Source of the DNA: Albidovulum sp.
GTDB taxonomy: Bacteria; Pseudomonadota; Alphaproteobacteria; Rhodobacterales; Rhodobacteraceae
DNA length: 64,000 nucleotides
Assembly: GCA_020637635.1 (NCBI GenBank)
Contig: JACKKB010000011.1
Location: 1-64,000 of the forward strand
Direction: 5' to 3'
Position 1 is the first letter of the stretch; each line of letters starts with the position of its first letter. This document shows, piece after piece, positions 55,716 to 64,000 of the stretch. The position numbers and the translations under genes were made by a program. Under the pieces are notes generated by a model. The model made no database searches, was not told the origin of the DNA, and worked only from the letters and a program-made list of their open reading frames with translations.

Positions 55716-57029
55716 TCAGACAACGGTGCCGGCGAGCGAATTCGGTGCGCTCGCGGTGATCCTCACCTTTGCGATCGTGCCCGCTGGAGTTTCGGTCGCG
55801 GCATGGACGGCATGCAGGTAGTCGGACTTGCCGACCATCTGGCCGGGCAGGCGGCCGGGCTTTTCGAACAGCACCGTGACTTCGCGCCCGACCATCGCCT
55901 GCTGGCAGGCGCGCTGCTGTTCGGTGACGAGCGCCTGCAGCGCTTGCAGCCGTGCGTCGGCGATCCCGGCGGGGACTGGCGTGCGTTCCGCGGCCGGCGT
56001 CCCGGGACGCGCGGAATACTTGAAAGAATAGGCCATGCCGTAGTTGACGGCGCGGATGAGATCCATCGTCGCTGCGAAGTCGGTCTCAGTCTCGCCGGGG
56101 AAGCCGACGATGAAGTCGCCCGAGAGCACGATGTCGGGGCGCGCGGCGCGGATGCGTTCGACGAGCCGCATGTAGCTCTCGGCGCTGTGCCGGCGGTTCA
56201 TCGCCTTCAGGATTCGGTCGGATCCCGACTGCACCGGGAGATGCAGGTAGGGCATGAGCTTGGGCTCGTCGCCATGGGCGGCGATGAGGTCGTCGGCCAT
56301 GTCGTTGGGGTGTGACGTGGTGTAGCGGATGCGATCCAGCCCGTCGATCCTGGCCAGTTCGCGCACCAGCCGGGCGAGCGACCAGTCGCCTCCGTCGGTG
56401 CCGGCGCCGTGATAGGCGTTCACGTTCTGGCCGAGCAGGGTGATCTCGCGCACGCCCTTGTCCGCCAGCACGCGGGCCTCGCGCAGGATCCGCTCTGCCG
56501 GGCGCGACACTTCCGATCCGCGCGTATAGGGCACGACGCAGAAGGCACAGAACTTGTCGCACCCCTCCTGGACGGTCAGAAAGGCGGTCGGGCGCAGCGT
56601 GGCCGCGGGGCGGTCGGGCAGGTGATCGAACTTGTCCTCTTCGGGAAAGTCGGTATCGACACTCTTCTCGCCGCGCTCGGCTGCCCGCGCCATCGCCGGC
56701 AGCCGGTGATAGCTCTGCGGCCCGACGACGAGATCGACGATCGGCATGCGGGCGAGGATCTCGGCGCCCTCGGCCTGGGCCACGCAGCCGGCGACACCGA
56801 TCTTGAGATCCGGCTTCGCGGCCTTCAGCGGGCGCAGCCGGCCGAGGTCAGAATAGACCTTCTCGGCGGCCTTCTCGCGGATGTGGCAGGTGTTCAGGAC
56901 CACCATGTCCGCCTCTTCGGCGGCATCGGTCGTCACATAACCCTCGGCGACCATGGCCTCGGCCATGCGCTCGCTGTCGTAGACGTTCATCTGACAGCCG
57001 TAGGTCTTGATAAAGAGCTTCTTGGGCAC
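55716..57029 (-). CDS. miaB: tRNA-2-methylthio-N6-dimethylallyladenosine synthase
   Basis: 437 residues. A radical-SAM methylthiotransferase. The N-terminal UPF0004 domain has three cluster cysteines (KTYGCQMNVYDSERM, VLNTCHIREKAAEKVYSDL, GVAGCVAQ). The radical-SAM motif C-x3-C-x2-C is in VQEGCDKFCAFCVVPYTRG. HLPVQSGSDRILKAMNRRH and FIVGFPGETETDFAATMDLI follow, with a C-terminal TRAM domain. It makes ms2i6A37 in tRNA. Confidence 0.97.
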   Translation of the reverse strand: MPKKLFIKTYGCQMNVYDSERMAEAMVAEGYVTTDAAEEADMVVLNTCHIREKAAEKVYSDLGRLRPLKAAKPDLKIGVAGCVAQAEGAEILARMPIVDLVVGPQSYHRLPAMARAAERGEKSVDTDFPEEDKFDHLPDRPAATLRPTAFLTVQEGCDKFCAFCVVPYTRGSEVSRPAERILREARVLADKGVREITLLGQNVNAYHGAGTDGGDWSLARLVRELARIDGLDRIRYTTSHPNDMADDLIAAHGDEPKLMPYLHLPVQSGSDRILKAMNRRHSAESYMRLVERIRAARPDIVLSGDFIVGFPGETETDFAATMDLIRAVNYGMAYSFKYSARPGTPAAERTPVPAGIADARLQALQALVTEQQRACQQAMVGREVTVLFEKPGRLPGQMVGKSDYLHAVHAATETPAGTIAKVRITASAPNSLAGTVV

Positions 57030-57182
57030 AGGGGGGTCGCGCGATGGGAAAGATCAGCGGTTCCTAGCGCAATCGGACCGCGCCCGCAATGCGGTGGGGC
57101 GGGTGCGACGGTGGGCCGGCAAGGGTTGCATTCGTCCACGCCTTCCACGAATCTGGCCGAAAATCGCGACAAGTCGCCCGAC

Positions 57183-58052
57183 ATGATCCATTCCTCGCTC
57201 AAAGACCTCCTGGCCCGGACGGCCGACCAGCTCGCGCGCGGGCCGATCGCGCTCATCTTCGTCGAGGACCCGGCCGAGATCGCTTCGACGGTGCAGCATC
57301 ATCTGAAGCTCGGGTTCCGGCAGGTGTTGGTCTTCCTGCCCGCGGTGGTGACGATCCCCGAAGAGGTGAGCGCGCTTGCCCATTGGGTGCGCTACGACAC
57401 GCTCGCGCCGCGCGCGGTCGTGGCGGCGGTGAACGCGGTCGTCGCGGTCGTGCCCGAAACCACCTGGATCTACTATTGCTACAACGCGGAGTATCTGTTC
57501 TTCCCGTTCTGCGAACATCGCAACGTGCGCGAAATGCTTGCCTTCCATGCCGAGGAACGGCGTGACGCCATGCTCTGCTATGTCATCGACCTCTACGCGG
57601 GCGATCTGGATCGGTATCCCGATGCGGTCAGCCTCGACGCGGCGATGCTCGACCGGTCGGGCTATTACGCGCTCGGCCGCAGGGATCCGGCCGCAGATCA
57701 GCCGATGGAGCGGCAACTCGATTTCTTCGGCGGGTTGCGCTGGCGGTTCGAGGAGCATATCGCGCCGGCGCGGCGCAAGATCGACCGGATCGCGCTTTTC
57801 CGGGCGCAGGCGGGGCTCATGCTGCGCGAGAACCACACGCTGAACATCGAGGAATACAACACCTATGCCTGCCCCTGGCATCACAACCTGACGGCGGCAA
57901 TCGTGTCGTTCCGGACGGCCAAGGCGCTGCGCACCAATCCCGGCAGCATGTTCGACATCTGGAATTTCACCTGGCACAACTCGGCCCGGTTCGAATGGCA
58001 TTCCCAGCAGCTCATGGACCTCGGGCTGATGGAGCCGGGACAGTGGTTCTGA
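57183..58052 (+). CDS. Conserved protein, possibly glycosyltransferase family 2-like
   Basis: 289 residues starting MIHSSLKDLLARTADQLARG. Central features are LKLGFRQVLVFLPAVVTIPE, TWIYYCYNAEYLFFPFCEHR, VREMLAFHAEERRDAMLCYV-IDLYAGDLD and a C-terminal NHTLNIEEYNTYACPWHHNL, TWHNSARFEWHSQQLMDLGL. The pattern of an N-terminal alpha/beta part followed by HAEERRDAMLCYVIDLYA resembles Rhodobacteraceae proteins annotated as GT2-like, but no DXD motif is clear. It stands alone between miaB and irr. The function is unknown. Confidence 0.7.
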   Translation: MIHSSLKDLLARTADQLARGPIALIFVEDPAEIASTVQHHLKLGFRQVLVFLPAVVTIPEEVSALAHWVRYDTLAPRAVVAAVNAVVAVVPETTWIYYCYNAEYLFFPFCEHRNVREMLAFHAEERRDAMLCYVIDLYAGDLDRYPDAVSLDAAMLDRSGYYALGRRDPAADQPMERQLDFFGGLRWRFEEHIAPARRKIDRIALFRAQAGLMLRENHTLNIEEYNTYACPWHHNLTAAIVSFRTAKALRTNPGSMFDIWNFTWHNSARFEWHSQQLMDLGLMEPGQWF

Positions 58053-58065
58053 GCCGACGGCGGCC

Positions 58066-58482
58066 TCAGGCGCGGCGGAGCCTGATCACCACGTCGACTC
58101 GCGCCAGCTCCGCGCCTTCGGGCAGGTCCGGCAGCCTTGCGATCGTCAACTGGTCGGCGGGCGCGTCCGTCAGGCGGCCGTCGTCTTCCCAGAAGAAGTG
58201 CGGGTGATCGTCCAGCCGGGTATCGAAATAGCTGCGGCTGCCGTCGACGACGATCTCCTTCACGAGCCCGGCGGCACAGAAGGCGCGCAGGGTGTTGTAG
58301 ACCGTGGCGAGCGACACCGGCGCCTCGGCATGATCGGCCGCGGCATGCAGGCTTTCGGCGGTGACGTGGCGGTTGCGGCCGTCGCCGACGAGGAGCATCG
58401 CGAGGGCGACCCGCTGACGGGTGACGCGCAGCCCCGAGGCGGCCAGCCAGTCGGTCGCGCGGTCTACGGCGGTTTGTTGCAT
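58066..58482 (-). CDS. irr: Fur-family regulator, Irr type
   Basis: 138 residues. The winged helix is LRVTRQRVALAMLLVGDGRN, HVTAESLHAAADHAEAPVSL, ATVYNTLRAFCAAGLVKEIV. The dimer domain carries SYFDTRLDDHPHFFWEDDGR, where H-P-H lies at the His-x-His site by which Irr senses heme, rather than the full zinc set of Fur. Irr controls iron and heme genes under iron limitation. It is divergent from fabA, an arrangement common in alphaproteobacteria. Confidence 0.9.
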   Translation of the reverse strand: MQQTAVDRATDWLAASGLRVTRQRVALAMLLVGDGRNRHVTAESLHAAADHAEAPVSLATVYNTLRAFCAAGLVKEIVVDGSRSYFDTRLDDHPHFFWEDDGRLTDAPADQLTIARLPDLPEGAELARVDVVIRLRRA

Positions 58483-58643
58483 TGCGCTGCCATGCTTGCG
58501 GCGGTCGCCGGTGATATTGGCGCTGCCGGCGCGCAATTTCAATGCTCCTTGCCGCCCCGGCGCCGCCGCAGGGCGCCCTTGCCCTCTGGCGGACGCGAAT
58601 GATACACGGATCGCAAGCGCAGAAACGGTAAGGGACGGGCGGG

Positions 58644-59153
58644 ATGGCGGGCTACCCAACGACATTCGGGAAGGAAGAGCTTCTGCGATGCGCGCGCGGC
58701 GAGCTTTTCGGCCCGGGCAACGCGCAGCTTCCCGAACCGCCGATGCTGATGATGGACCGCATCACCGACATTTCGGACGATCGCGGCCTTCACGGGCGCG
58801 GCCATGTGGTGGCCGAATTCGACATCACGCCGGATCTGTGGTTCTTCGCCTGCCATTTCCCCGGCAATCCGATCATGCCGGGCTGTCTCGGGCTCGACGG
58901 ACTCTGGCAACTCACCGGTTTCAACCTCGGCTGGCGCGGCTGGCCCGGGCGCGGTTATGCGCTCGGCGTGGGCGAGGTGAAGCTGACCGGGATGGTTCGC
59001 CCCGACCGGAAGATGCTGACCTACAAGGTCGATTTCACCAAGGCCGTGCAGACCCGTCGGCTGACGATGGGCGTCGCCGACGGCATTGTCGAGGCCGATG
59101 GCGAGGTCATCTATCAGGTCAAGGACATGAAGGTCGCTCTCTCCGAGAGCTGA
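58644..59153 (+). CDS. fabA: 3-hydroxydecanoyl-ACP dehydratase/isomerase
   Basis: 169 residues. The catalytic His71 is in WFFACHFPGNPIMPG and Asp85 in CLGLDGLWQLTGFNLGWRG; the N-terminus MAGYPTTFGKEELLRCARGE is typical. It dehydrates 3-hydroxydecanoyl-ACP and isomerises the product to cis-3-decenoyl-ACP, opening unsaturated fatty acid synthesis. fabB follows after 22 bases and fabI after that. Confidence 0.97.
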   Translation: MAGYPTTFGKEELLRCARGELFGPGNAQLPEPPMLMMDRITDISDDRGLHGRGHVVAEFDITPDLWFFACHFPGNPIMPGCLGLDGLWQLTGFNLGWRGWPGRGYALGVGEVKLTGMVRPDRKMLTYKVDFTKAVQTRRLTMGVADGIVEADGEVIYQVKDMKVALSES

Positions 59154-59175
59154 TCCAGAAAGAAGGAGTGCGCCC

Positions 59176-60405
59176 ATGCGCCGCGTCGTCGTCACGGGGA
59201 TAGGGATCATCTCGCCGATCGGCAACTCAGCCGCCGAGGTCGAGGCCTCGCTGCGCGCGGGCAAGTCGGGGATCGTCTTCGCACCCGACTACGCCGAACA
59301 CGGGTTCCGCAGTCAGGTCCACGGGATGCCGAAGATCGTTCTCGAGGACCATATCGACAAGCGCAACCTGCGTTTCATGGGGCCGGGCGCGGCCTACAAC
59401 TTCCTCGCCATGGAGCAGGCGATCGCCGACTCCGGGCTTGAGGAAAGCGATGTCTCTAACCCGCGCAGCGGTCTCGTGATGGGGTCCGGCGGCCCGTCGA
59501 CGTCGAACTTCTTCCAGGCGCATCAGATCGTCATCGAGAAGGGCGCGCCGAAGCGGATGGGCCCTTTCATGGTGACCCGCTGCATGTCCTCGACCAATTC
59601 CGCCTGCCTTGCCACGCCGTTCAAGATCAAGGGCGTCAACTATTCCATCACCTCGGCCTGTTCGACCTCGGCGCATTGCATCGGCAACGGCACCGAGCTT
59701 ATCCAGATGGGCAAGCAGGACATCGTTTTCGCCGGCGGCGGCGAGGAACTGGACTGGACGCTCTCCTGTCTCTTCGATGCCATGGGCGCAATGAGCTCGA
59801 AGTACAACGATACTCCGGAGACCGCGTCGCGGACCTACGATGCCACCCGCGACGGTTTCGTCATCGCCGGCGGCGGCGGCGTCGTCGTGCTCGAGGAGCT
59901 TGGCCACGCGCTTGCCCGCGGCGCCAGGATCTATGGCGAGGTTACGGGCTACGGTGCGACCTCGGACGGCTACGACATGGTCGCGCCCTCGGGCGAAGGC
60001 GGCGAACGCTCCATGCGGCTCGCGGTGGCGACGCTGCCCGAAGGCCGCAGGATCGACTACATCAACAGCCACGGCACCTCGACTCCGGTCGGCGACGTGA
60101 CCGAGATGGAGGCGATCCGAAGGGTCTTCGGCAAGGGCCGGACGCCGCCGGTCGCCTCGACCAAATCGCTGACGGGCCATTCGCTCGGGGCTACGGGCGT
60201 GCACGAGGCGATCTATTCGCTGATCATGATGAACAAGGGGTTCATCGCCGCCTCGGCCAACGTGACCGAACTCGACCCGGCGCTCGACCCCTCGGAGATC
60301 GTCACCGAACTGCGCGAGGGCGTGGAACTCGACGGGGTCCTGTCGAACAGCTTCGGCTTCGGCGGCACCAATGCCACGCTCGTCATGAGCAAATATCTCG
60401 GGTGA
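59176..60405 (+). CDS. fabB: 3-oxoacyl-ACP synthase I
   Basis: 409 residues. The catalytic Cys162 is in YSITSACSTSAHCIGNG, with histidines in YINSHGTSTPVGDVTEM and KSLTGHSLGATGVHE, and the ending NSFGFGGTNATLVM. It extends cis-3-decenoyl-ACP from FabA. AGAAAGAAGGAGTG stands before the ATG. Confidence 0.97.
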   Translation: MRRVVVTGIGIISPIGNSAAEVEASLRAGKSGIVFAPDYAEHGFRSQVHGMPKIVLEDHIDKRNLRFMGPGAAYNFLAMEQAIADSGLEESDVSNPRSGLVMGSGGPSTSNFFQAHQIVIEKGAPKRMGPFMVTRCMSSTNSACLATPFKIKGVNYSITSACSTSAHCIGNGTELIQMGKQDIVFAGGGEELDWTLSCLFDAMGAMSSKYNDTPETASRTYDATRDGFVIAGGGGVVVLEELGHALARGARIYGEVTGYGATSDGYDMVAPSGEGGERSMRLAVATLPEGRRIDYINSHGTSTPVGDVTEMEAIRRVFGKGRTPPVASTKSLTGHSLGATGVHEAIYSLIMMNKGFIAASANVTELDPALDPSEIVTELREGVELDGVLSNSFGFGGTNATLVMSKYLG

Positions 60406-60411
60406 GGTGAC

Positions 60412-61200
60412 ATGACCGGTCTGATGAAAGGCAAGCGCGGGCTGGTGATGGGGGTCGCGAACGACCATTCCATCGCCTGGGGCATCGCCAAGGCACTTCA
60501 CGCGGAGGGGGCGGAGCTTGCCTTTTCCTATCAGGGCGAGGGGTTCGGCCGCCGCGTGGCGCCGCTCGCCGCCTCGCTCGGGTCGGATTTCCTCGTCGAT
60601 GTCGACGTCACCGATGACGCGAGCCTGGGCGCCTGCTTCGAGGCCCTGAAGGCGCGCTGGAACACGATGGACTTCCTGATCCACGCCATTGCCTTTTCGG
60701 ACAAGTCGGAGCTGACGGGCAGGTTCGTGAACACCTCTCGGGGCAACTTCACCAATTCGCTCGCCATCTCGTGCTTTTCCTTCATCGACGTGGCGCGGCG
60801 CGCGGCCGAGATCATGCCCGAGGGCGGCAGCCTCGTCACGCTCACCTATGGCGGGTCGAACCGGGTCACGCCCAACTACAACGTCATGGGCGTGGCCAAG
60901 GCGGCGCTCGAAAGCGCCACGCGCTATCTGGCGAACGATCTCGGGCCCCAGCAAATCCGCGTGAACGCGATTTCGCCCGGGCCGATGAAGACGCTCGCCG
61001 GCGCCGCGATCGGCGGTGCGCGTGCCACCTTCCGCCACACCGAGGCCAACGCGCCCTTGCGCCACAACGCCACGCTCGAGGCGATCGGCGGGACGGCGGT
61101 CTATCTCTGTTCGGACTACGGCGCCTGCACGACGGGTGAGATCGTGCGGGTCGACAGCGGATTTCACGTGCTCGGCATGCCGCAGCAGGAGAACCTCTGA
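60412..61200 (+). CDS. fabI: Enoyl-ACP reductase (NADH)
   Basis: 262 residues of the SDR fold. NADH binding: GLVMGVANDHSIAWGIAKAL. The catalytic Y156-x6-K163 is in NYNVMGVAKAALESATRYLA, with ISPGPMKTLAGAAIGGAR after it. It completes each elongation cycle and is the usual triclosan target. It is 6 bases after fabB and the last gene of the fab operon. Confidence 0.97.
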   Translation: MTGLMKGKRGLVMGVANDHSIAWGIAKALHAEGAELAFSYQGEGFGRRVAPLAASLGSDFLVDVDVTDDASLGACFEALKARWNTMDFLIHAIAFSDKSELTGRFVNTSRGNFTNSLAISCFSFIDVARRAAEIMPEGGSLVTLTYGGSNRVTPNYNVMGVAKAALESATRYLANDLGPQQIRVNAISPGPMKTLAGAAIGGARATFRHTEANAPLRHNATLEAIGGTAVYLCSDYGACTTGEIVRVDSGFHVLGMPQQENL

Positions 61201-61316
61201 CGCCGGCAAAAGCAGCCTTCGGGACCGGACGGCCGATGGCGGCGCGATCATGCGGGGAACATTTCGGCCCTTGCCCGGAGCATCGGCGCGCGCCAGTCTC
61301 GCCGGCGGAGGTGCCC

Positions 61317-62000
61317 ATGCCGATCACGACCTGCGTCTTCGATGCCTATGGCACGCTCTTCGACGTTGCCGGCGCGGCGCGCGCCGCCGCGGCCGAGCCG
61401 GGAGGCGAGAGCCTTGCCGCGGTCTGGCCAAGGCTGGCCGAGGACTGGCGGCGCAAGCAGCTCGAATATTCCTGGCTGCGCGCGGTCATGGGGACGCATT
61501 GCGATTTCTGGCAGGTAACACAGGACGGGCTCGACTGGGCTCTCGAGGCCGCGGGCCTTGACGACGCGGGGTTGAGGGCGCGGCTTCTTGCGCTCTACGA
61601 GACGCTGCCGGCCTACCAGGAAGTGCCGGCGATGCTGGAACGGCTGAAATCCTTTGGGCGGGCCACCGCGATCCTGTCGAACGGGGCGCCGGGGATGCTC
61701 GCCGCCGCCGTCACCTCGGCGGGGATCGGTGATTTGCTCGACGCCTGCCTATCGGTCGAGAGCATCGGGGTTTTCAAGCCGGATCCGCGGGTCTACCGGC
61801 TGGTCACCGAACGTTTCGGCGGCGGCGCGGAAGATGTGCTCTTCGTTTCGTCGAACGGCTGGGACGCGGCGGCGGCGGCGGCCTTCGGCTTTCGCACCGC
61901 CTGGGTGAACCGCGCGGGGCTGCCGTGCGACCGGTTGCCGGGACGCCCGCATCATGTTCTTTCGGACCTCACCACGATCCCGGAGCTCGTTTGCCCATGA
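61317..62000 (+). CDS. (S)-2-haloacid dehalogenase, HAD type II
   Basis: 227 residues. The motifs of L-2-haloacid dehalogenases are complete: nucleophile D in TTCVFDAYGTLFDV, R in YSWLRAVMG, S in AILSNGAPGML, K in IGVFKPDPRVYRL, and S-x-N-x-x-D in FVSSNGWDAAAAAAFGFRTA. The enzyme hydrolyses (S)-2-haloalkanoates to (R)-2-hydroxyacids. GGAGG stands 5 bases before the ATG. The next gene starts in its stop codon, so three genes form an operon. Confidence 0.9.
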   Translation: MPITTCVFDAYGTLFDVAGAARAAAAEPGGESLAAVWPRLAEDWRRKQLEYSWLRAVMGTHCDFWQVTQDGLDWALEAAGLDDAGLRARLLALYETLPAYQEVPAMLERLKSFGRATAILSNGAPGMLAAAVTSAGIGDLLDACLSVESIGVFKPDPRVYRLVTERFGGGAEDVLFVSSNGWDAAAAAAFGFRTAWVNRAGLPCDRLPGRPHHVLSDLTTIPELVCP

Positions 62001-62824
62001 CACTTGCGCATTTCACCGCGTCCGACGGGACCCGCCTGTGCTATCGCGACGGGGGGACGGGCCGCCCCGTGCTTTGCCTTGCGGGGCTCACGCGGTCCGG
62101 AACCGATTTCGATTTCCTCGCCGAGGCGCTGCCCGGGCTGCGGCTCATTCGGCCCGACTACCGGGGCCGCGGCGGATCGCAGTGGACGGGTGCCGCAACC
62201 TACACCGTCCCGCGCGAGGCGCAGGATGCGGTCGAGTTGCTCGATCATCTCGACCTTGCCGCGGTGCCGGTCATCGGCACATCGCGCGGCGGGATGATCG
62301 CCATGCTGATGGCGGCAACGCAGAAGGCGCGGCTGACGGGCATCTGCTTCAACGATATCGGGCCGGTGATCGAACGCTCCGGGCTCGAGGCGATCATGCA
62401 CTATGTCGGCCGCAATCCGGCGGCGCGCACATTCGACGAACTGGTGGCGCGGATGCCGCAAACGATGACGGGGTTCTCGAACGTCTCCGAGGTCCGCTGG
62501 CGCGCCTTCGCGGAGCGACTCTATGTCGAGACGCCGGCGGGGCTCCGGATCCGCTATGACCCGGCCCTGCGCGAGAGTTTTCTCGCCGCGTTCGAGGGCC
62601 CGCCGGTCGATCTCTGGCCGCTCTTCGAAGCCTGCGCGGACTTGCCGCTCGCGCTTCTGCGCGGGGCAGGATCGGACCTCCTGTCCGCGGCGACGGCGGC
62701 AGAGATGCGCCGCCGCCGACCCGACATGATCTTCGCCGAAATCGCTGATCGCGGCCATGTGCCGTTCCTCGACGAACCGGAAGCGCTGAATGCGATCCGT
62801 TCCTGGCTGGAGCATTCGAGATGA
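61997..62824 (+). CDS. Alpha/beta fold hydrolase
   Basis: 275 residues. Oxyanion region LCLAGLTRSGTDFDFLAEAL, RPDYRGRGGSQWTG, nucleophile Ser in VIGTSRGGMIAMLMAATQKA, His in IADRGHVPFLDEPEALNAIR. The substrate is unknown. The ATG overlaps the dehalogenase stop and the stop overlaps the next ATG (ATGA both times). Confidence 0.88.
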   Translation: MTLAHFTASDGTRLCYRDGGTGRPVLCLAGLTRSGTDFDFLAEALPGLRLIRPDYRGRGGSQWTGAATYTVPREAQDAVELLDHLDLAAVPVIGTSRGGMIAMLMAATQKARLTGICFNDIGPVIERSGLEAIMHYVGRNPAARTFDELVARMPQTMTGFSNVSEVRWRAFAERLYVETPAGLRIRYDPALRESFLAAFEGPPVDLWPLFEACADLPLALLRGAGSDLLSAATAAEMRRRRPDMIFAEIADRGHVPFLDEPEALNAIRSWLEHSR

Positions 62825-63798
62825 ATATCGCGATGATCGAGGCCGCCGCGGGGCGACTGGCCGGCGTGGTGCGGCGGACGCCGATCCTGACCTCGCCGTT
62901 TCTCGACGAGATCGCAGGACGGCGGGTTCTCGTGAAGGCCGAATGCCTGCAGCATACCGGCTCGTTCAAGTTCCGCGGCGGCTGGTCGGCGCTCTCGGCG
63001 CTTTCGCCCGAGACGCGGGCGCAGGGCGTCATCGCCTTTTCCTCGGGCAATCATGCCCAGGGGGTCGCGCTCGCGGCGCGGCGGCATGGCGCGCCCTGCG
63101 TGATCCTGATGCCGTCCGACGCACCGCGCATCAAGATCGAGAATACCCGCGGGCTCGGCGCCGAGGTGGTTCTCTACGACCGCGCGACGGGCGACCGCGA
63201 CGCGATCGGCGCGGCGCTGGCCGAGAGCCGTGGGCTGACGCTCGTCAAACCCTTCGACGATCCGCAGGTGATCGCCGGGCAAGGGACGGTGGGGCTCGAG
63301 ATCGCCGAACAGACGCGGGAAGAGGGGATCGATGCGGCCGAGGTTCTGGTGCCCTGCGGCGGCGGCGGGCTTGCGTCCGGGATCGCCACGGCACTTGCCG
63401 CGCGCGCGCCGGGGCTGCGGGTGCGGCCGGTCGAGCCGGAGGGGTTCGACGACGTGCGCCGCTCGCTCCTGGCCGGCCGGATCGAGCGCAACCCCCGGAC
63501 GACGGGCTCGCTTTGCGATGCGATCATCACCCCGGCGCCGGGCGTGATCACCTTCCCGATCATGGCGGCGCTCTGCGGGCCGGGCCTCGCGGTCAGCGAC
63601 GCCGAGGCGCTGCGCGCCGTCGCCGCGGCCTTTCACCGGCTCCGCCTCGTCGCCGAGCCGGGCGGGGCGGTGGCACTGGCCGCTGCCCTTCTGCGACCGA
63701 AGGAGATCGAAGGCGATGCGGTGGTCGTCGTCATCTCGGGCGGCAACGTCGAGCCCGGGACGTTTTGCAGGGCACTCGATCCGGGCACGCCCGGCTGA
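62821..63798 (+). CDS. Threonine/serine dehydratase-like PLP enzyme
   Basis: 325 residues of fold type II. The PLP Lys is in LQHTGSFKFRGGWSALSALS, with FSSGNHAQGVALAARRHGAP, the phosphate loop LVPCGGGGLASGIATALAAR and the terminal VVVISGGNVEP. This is the short, non-allosteric type (catabolic threonine or serine dehydratase/racemase, or 3-hydroxyaspartate dehydratase); no ACT domain is present. It closes the three-gene overlapping operon. Confidence 0.9.
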   Translation: MNIAMIEAAAGRLAGVVRRTPILTSPFLDEIAGRRVLVKAECLQHTGSFKFRGGWSALSALSPETRAQGVIAFSSGNHAQGVALAARRHGAPCVILMPSDAPRIKIENTRGLGAEVVLYDRATGDRDAIGAALAESRGLTLVKPFDDPQVIAGQGTVGLEIAEQTREEGIDAAEVLVPCGGGGLASGIATALAARAPGLRVRPVEPEGFDDVRRSLLAGRIERNPRTTGSLCDAIITPAPGVITFPIMAALCGPGLAVSDAEALRAVAAAFHRLRLVAEPGGAVALAAALLRPKEIEGDAVVVVISGGNVEPGTFCRALDPGTPG

Positions 63799-63914
63799 TC
63801 GCCGGAAAGGTCAGGTTTTCCCAACTTGCCGCCGGCCGCACCATCGGGCAGATTCGCCCCAGTTCATATCTGTTTCGTTCGTTTATCTTACCGCTCGGGC
63901 ATTTGAGGCACGAG

Positions 63915-64000
63915 ATGGACAATTCCTTGCATTCTGCCGTTGCCTATATTGTGCTTGCCGCACTGGCCTACGCGGGCGCGACGCTCGGCATCAAGACCCT
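63915..64000 (+). CDS. Membrane protein, 5' part only (cut by window edge)
   Basis: Starts MDNSLHSAVAYIVLAALAYA and continues GATLGIKT before the edge. It shows one hydrophobic helix at residues 8-25. GAGGCACGAG stands before the ATG. Too little remains to name a family. Confidence 0.5.
   Translation, partial: MDNSLHSAVAYIVLAALAYAGATLGIKT

Overview
The window is high-GC, densely packed bacterial DNA that reads as Alphaproteobacteria, order Rhodobacterales (Rhodobacteraceae-like). The grounds are the block miaB / phoH / ybeY / corC / lnt / metK / trmB, an Irr-type regulator divergent from fabA-fabB-fabI, a COQ9-family gene, and a metK leader matching the SAM/SAH riboswitch, which is known almost only from Rhodobacterales.

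Region 1 (1-8.2 kb) holds a GST fragment at the edge, mscL, ald with a divergent Lrp-type regulator, a transglycosylase, rpsU, a COQ9-family gene and a run of short genes. Between about 5.0 and 7.7 kb nearly every gene is broken by 1-2 base indels although the protein sequence is otherwise well preserved. Region 2 (8.2-15.1 kb) is an IS21-family element with frameshifted istA and istB that abuts the last 25 codons of a livH gene. An intact livM-livG-livF-racemase operon follows, then remnants of an Opp-type ATPase and an IS5-type transposase.

Region 3 (15.2-38.6 kb) is a catabolic island built around histidine. It has a complete five-step hut pathway (HutH, HutU, HutI, HutF, HutG), HutD, a HutC-like GntR regulator and a dipeptide-type ABC transporter. 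It also carries a HisC paralogue coupled to a GlcD-like flavin oxidase, a VanA/VanB-like Rieske oxygenase pair, a PhyH-type dioxygenase and two LysR regulators. A CaiB-type CoA-transferase and an acyl-CoA dehydrogenase lie inside the hut operon, joined to their neighbours by 4-base stop/start overlaps. My main inference is that the island funnels histidine relatives (imidazolepropionate, imidazolelactate, perhaps N-methylhistidine or histidyl dipeptides) into urocanate or histidine. A palindrome of the form TATGT-N4-ACATA occurs in two of its divergent promoters and in imperfect form in a third, and is the best operator candidate.

Region 4 (38.7-40.3 kb) is a decayed IS3-family element and an AT-richer orphan gene. 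Region 5 (40.4-64 kb) is mostly housekeeping: uvrB, an NDUFS4-like gene, a DUF2125 gene, a GNAT gene, a PcaD-like hydrolase, aroA, an autotransporter, the trmB-metK-lnt-corC-ybeY-phoH-miaB block, irr/fabABI, and an overlapping HAD dehalogenase / hydrolase / dehydratase operon. No tRNA, rRNA or CRISPR array was seen.
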